Source: Chitinophagaceae bacterium (GTDB lineage: Bacteria; Bacteroidota; Bacteroidia; Chitinophagales; Chitinophagaceae). Taken from it: DNA of 7,540 nucleotides. The position numbers and the translations under genes were made by a program. Below are positions 5,232 through 7,540 of the stretch, piece after piece; the first letter of the stretch is position 1, and each line of letters opens with the position of its first letter. The notes beneath the pieces were generated by a model, which saw only the letters and a program-made list of their open reading frames with translations, had not been told where the DNA came from and made no database searches. Location: NCBI GenBank assembly GCA_019747455.1, contig JAIEQT010000533.1:1-7540 (forward strand), read 5' to 3'.

Positions 5232-7540
5232 ATGGCAAAAAAACTATTTTTACTGGATGCTTTAGCGCTTATTTATAGAGCCTACTACGCATTGATTCGT
5301 AACCCCAGAATTACATCAACGGGTATCAACACCAATGCACAATTTGGATTTACCAATACCTTATTCGATTTAATCAATAAAGAAAAGCCGACGCATTTAG
5401 CCGTATGCTTCGATACGCATGCGCCAACAGAACGACATACCGACTTTACTGATTATAAAGCGAACAGACAAGAAGCGCCCGAAGATCTATTAGCTTCTTT
5501 GCCTGATATCCAGCGTATTATACGGGGCTTTAACATTCCCGTAGTTGAGGTAGACGGGTACGAGGCAGATGATATTATTGGAACCCTGGCTTGGCAAGCG
5601 TCTGCGGCGGGCTATGAAGTATATATGGTTACGCCGGATAAGGATTATGGCCAATTATTGATCAAGCCAAATGTATATATCTACAAACCACCCTTTCAGG
5701 GTAATCCGGAAGAAATTTTGACGGCAGAAAAAGTATGTGCCAAATGGGATATCCAGCGCGTAGATCAAGTGATAGATATATTGGGATTAATGGGTGATGC
5801 TGTTGATAACATTCCGGGAATACCGGGTGTGGGCGAAAAAACAGCCGCTAAACTCTTGAAAGAATACGATACGCTAGAGGGTGTTCTAGCAAACGCAGAT
5901 AGTATTAAAGGGGCCTTAGGTGAGAAAATAAGAAACGGAAAAGAGCTAGCTATCATGAGTAAAAAGCTCGCTACCATTATTACGGATGTTCCTGTAGAAT
6001 TTCATGAAGAAGATTATAAACTGAAAGAATGGAATACGCAGGAGCTCACTGAAGTGTTTACGCAGCTCGAATTTAAAACATTAGGTAAACGTATTTTAGG
6101 AGAAACATACAATGCTTTCCAATCGGCACCCGAAGGCGTTCAAACAGATTTGTTTGGCAATGTGGTAGAAGAAAAATCAGCCCCTAAAAAACAAGTAAGC
6201 GAAGAGCCGGAAGAAGAAAGATCTAGTGGGATCATTGCCGAAAAAAATATAGAAAACACCCCACATCAATACGAAACCATTCTTGGAGATGATGCTATTC
6301 AACAATTGGTAAAAAAATTGTCGGTAGCGGCCGAAATATGTTTTGACACCGAAACAACCGGCACCGATGCGAATAATGTAGAAATTGTGGGCCTCAGTTT
6401 TTCTGCTAAAGAAGGAACCGGGTATTATATTCCTTTTACTGATAACCAAAGCGAAGCCAAAAAACAGCTGCAATTATTGCTTCCCCTATTTGATAATCCA
6501 AATATTACTTGGGTTGGGCAAAATATAAAATATGATCTGCTGGTATTAAAGTGGTATGGGATTGAGCCTAAAGGCTCTCTTTTTGATACTATGCTGGCGC
6601 ATTATGTTATTGAGCCGGAAGGCCGGCGCAGCATGGATTTGCTGAGTGCTCAATATTTGGGATATGCGCCTGTATCTATAGAAACCCTGATTGGAAAAAA
6701 AGGAAAGAATCAGGGTAGTATGCGCGACGTAGAAATAGAAAAAATTAAAGAATACGCGGCGGAAGATGCAGATATTACGCTTCAATTAAAAAAAGTATTT
6801 CAGCCATTACTAAAAAAGAAAGGGGTTGAAAAAGTGTTTACCGAAGTGGAAAATCCTTTGGTTCGCGTGCTTACAGATATGGAGTTTGAGGGAGTGAAAA
6901 TTGATGAAGGTTTTCTGAACGACTACAGTAAAACATTAGAAAAAGAAGCTAGTGAGTGTGAAAGAAAAGTGTATGAAACAGCTGGCGTAAAATTTAATTT
7001 AGCCTCTCCCAAACAATTGGGTGAGGTATTATTCGAAAAACTAAAGCTAGATCCTAAAGCGAAAAAAACAAAAACGGGACAATATGCAACGGGTGAAGAT
7101 GTGCTATTAAAACTCGCCAATCAACACTCCATAGTAGATGATATTTTAGGGTTTAGGGAATTAACAAAACTAAAATCTACTTATGTAGATGCCCTGCCTT
7201 TAATGATCAATCCAAAAACAGGAAGGGTGCATACCAGTTATGCGCAGGCTGTTGCTGTAACCGGACGGTTGAGCAGCAATAACCCGAACCTACAGAATAT
7301 ACCAATACGTACGGCAAGAGGTAGAGAAATAAGAAAAGCTTTTATTCCCAGAGAAAACGGCAGGGTATTATTAAGTGCCGATTATTCGCAAATTGAATTA
7401 CGTATTGTGGCTGCAATAAGTGGCGATCCTAATATGTGTGACGCCTTTCAACAAAGAAAAGATATTCATACAGCCACCGCGGCTAAAGTATATGGTGTTC
7501 CGGAATCAGAAGTAACAAAAGAAATGCGGTATAAGGCGAA
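5232..7540 (+). CDS. polA: DNA polymerase I (3' partial, runs off the window)
   Basis: The first 769 codons are present, in one open frame without interruption. PolA fills gaps in excision repair and replaces RNA primers on the lagging strand. The 5'-nuclease domain (~1-290) has its acidic metal ligands: Asp9, Asp61, E111-A-D-D114, D136-K-D138, and D189/D192 before a helix-hairpin-helix GIPGVG (196-201). YKANR is at 75-79. After a charged linker (~294-343), the 3'-5' exonuclease domain has Exo I D372-T-E374, Exo II N431-x3-D435 and Exo III Y508-x3-D512, so proofreading should be active. The polymerase domain shows GRLSSNNPNLQNIPIRT (from Gly678) and motif A SADYSQIELR with catalytic Asp717. 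The window ends at EMRYKA; Arg766 aligns with E. coli Arg754, and the catalytic Lys codon is cut by the edge. Probably ~160-180 residues are missing. ATG 5232 is the only start downstream of the in-frame stop at 5196. The linker contains QTDLF at 304-308. Confidence 0.97.
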   Translation, partial: MAKKLFLLDALALIYRAYYALIRNPRITSTGINTNAQFGFTNTLFDLINKEKPTHLAVCFDTHAPTERHTDFTDYKANRQEAPEDLLASLPDIQRIIRGFNIPVVEVDGYEADDIIGTLAWQASAAGYEVYMVTPDKDYGQLLIKPNVYIYKPPFQGNPEEILTAEKVCAKWDIQRVDQVIDILGLMGDAVDNIPGIPGVGEKTAAKLLKEYDTLEGVLANADSIKGALGEKIRNGKELAIMSKKLATIITDVPVEFHEEDYKLKEWNTQELTEVFTQLEFKTLGKRILGETYNAFQSAPEGVQTDLFGNVVEEKSAPKKQVSEEPEEERSSGIIAEKNIENTPHQYETILGDDAIQQLVKKLSVAAEICFDTETTGTDANNVEIVGLSFSAKEGTGYYIPFTDNQSEAKKQLQLLLPLFDNPNITWVGQNIKYDLLVLKWYGIEPKGSLFDTMLAHYVIEPEGRRSMDLLSAQYLGYAPVSIETLIGKKGKNQGSMRDVEIEKIKEYAAEDADITLQLKKVFQPLLKKKGVEKVFTEVENPLVRVLTDMEFEGVKIDEGFLNDYSKTLEKEASECERKVYETAGVKFNLASPKQLGEVLFEKLKLDPKAKKTKTGQYATGEDVLLKLANQHSIVDDILGFRELTKLKSTYVDALPLMINPKTGRVHTSYAQAVAVTGRLSSNNPNLQNIPIRTARGREIRKAFIPRENGRVLLSADYSQIELRIVAAISGDPNMCDAFQQRKDIHTATAAKVYGVPESEVTKEMRYKA
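6141..6155 (+). other. Putative sliding-clamp-binding motif (QTDLF) in the PolA linker
   Basis: The codons encode Gln304-Thr-Asp-Leu-Phe308, which fits the bacterial beta-clamp-binding pentapeptide consensus QL[SD]LF at four of five positions. It sits just after the 5'-nuclease domain, at the start of a hydrophilic Glu/Lys-rich segment likely to be disordered. That is an accessible place for a clamp tether. Function is inferred from the motif and its position only. Confidence 0.45.

Noticed and set aside
344..7120. Antisense open frames of 60-109 codons opposite the main genes
   Set aside because: All lie opposite long, well-supported coding sequences, show no recognisable domain, and look like composition shadows.
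5232..7540. Frameshift or inactivated domain in polA
   Set aside because: I translated the frame to the window end without a stop, and all the expected nuclease, exonuclease and motif A residues are present.
1..7540. A novel defence, mobile or CRISPR-like system
   Set aside because: There are no direct-repeat arrays, transposase or integrase motifs, toxin-antitoxin pairs, tRNAs or attachment-like duplications. Gene content is ordinary envelope and housekeeping functions.

Overview
The window is about 40% G+C by eye and looks like an ordinary chromosomal segment of a Bacteroidota bacterium. A member of the Chitinophagaceae/Sphingobacteriales side is plausible, but I cannot prove it from sequence alone. 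The evidence is threefold. Gene starts lack Shine-Dalgarno sequences. The protein families are typical of the phylum: a DUF5916 protein with a CBM9-like domain, and tandem exported amidohydrolases. All three complete exported proteins have Ala-Gln at the predicted signal-peptidase junction. All genes are on the + strand.

Region 1 (1-1668) is the end of an amidohydrolase operon. The window opens in the last ~96 codons of one amidohydrolase-superfamily gene. Eleven bases later comes a second, complete amidohydrolase-fold gene (437 aa, exported) that appears to lack the N-terminal HxH metal motif. A good intrinsic terminator closes the unit at 1636-1668.

Region 2 (1669-1841) is a short AT-rich intergenic stretch with one perfect inverted repeat, but no promoter that I can call with confidence.

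Region 3 (1842-5198) encodes two cell-envelope proteins. The first is an 818-aa DUF5916 protein, with a CBM9-like N-terminus followed by a predicted outer-membrane barrel. After a 39-nt gap comes a 286-aa predicted outer-membrane beta-barrel of unknown function. A perfect AT-rich 7-bp inverted repeat abuts the start codon of the second gene.

Region 4 (5232-7540) holds the first 769 codons of polA (DNA polymerase I), cut by the window edge at the start of the fingers O-helix (motif B). Its 5'-nuclease and 3'-5' exonuclease active sites are both intact. The linker between them carries a QTDLF sequence that matches the sliding-clamp-binding consensus.

I found no mobile elements, CRISPR, RNA genes or defence modules, and nothing that amounts to a new multi-gene system. 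The points most worth a second look are the putative clamp-binding motif in PolA, the degenerate partner of the tandem amidohydrolase pair, and the uncharacterised DUF5916/beta-barrel pair.
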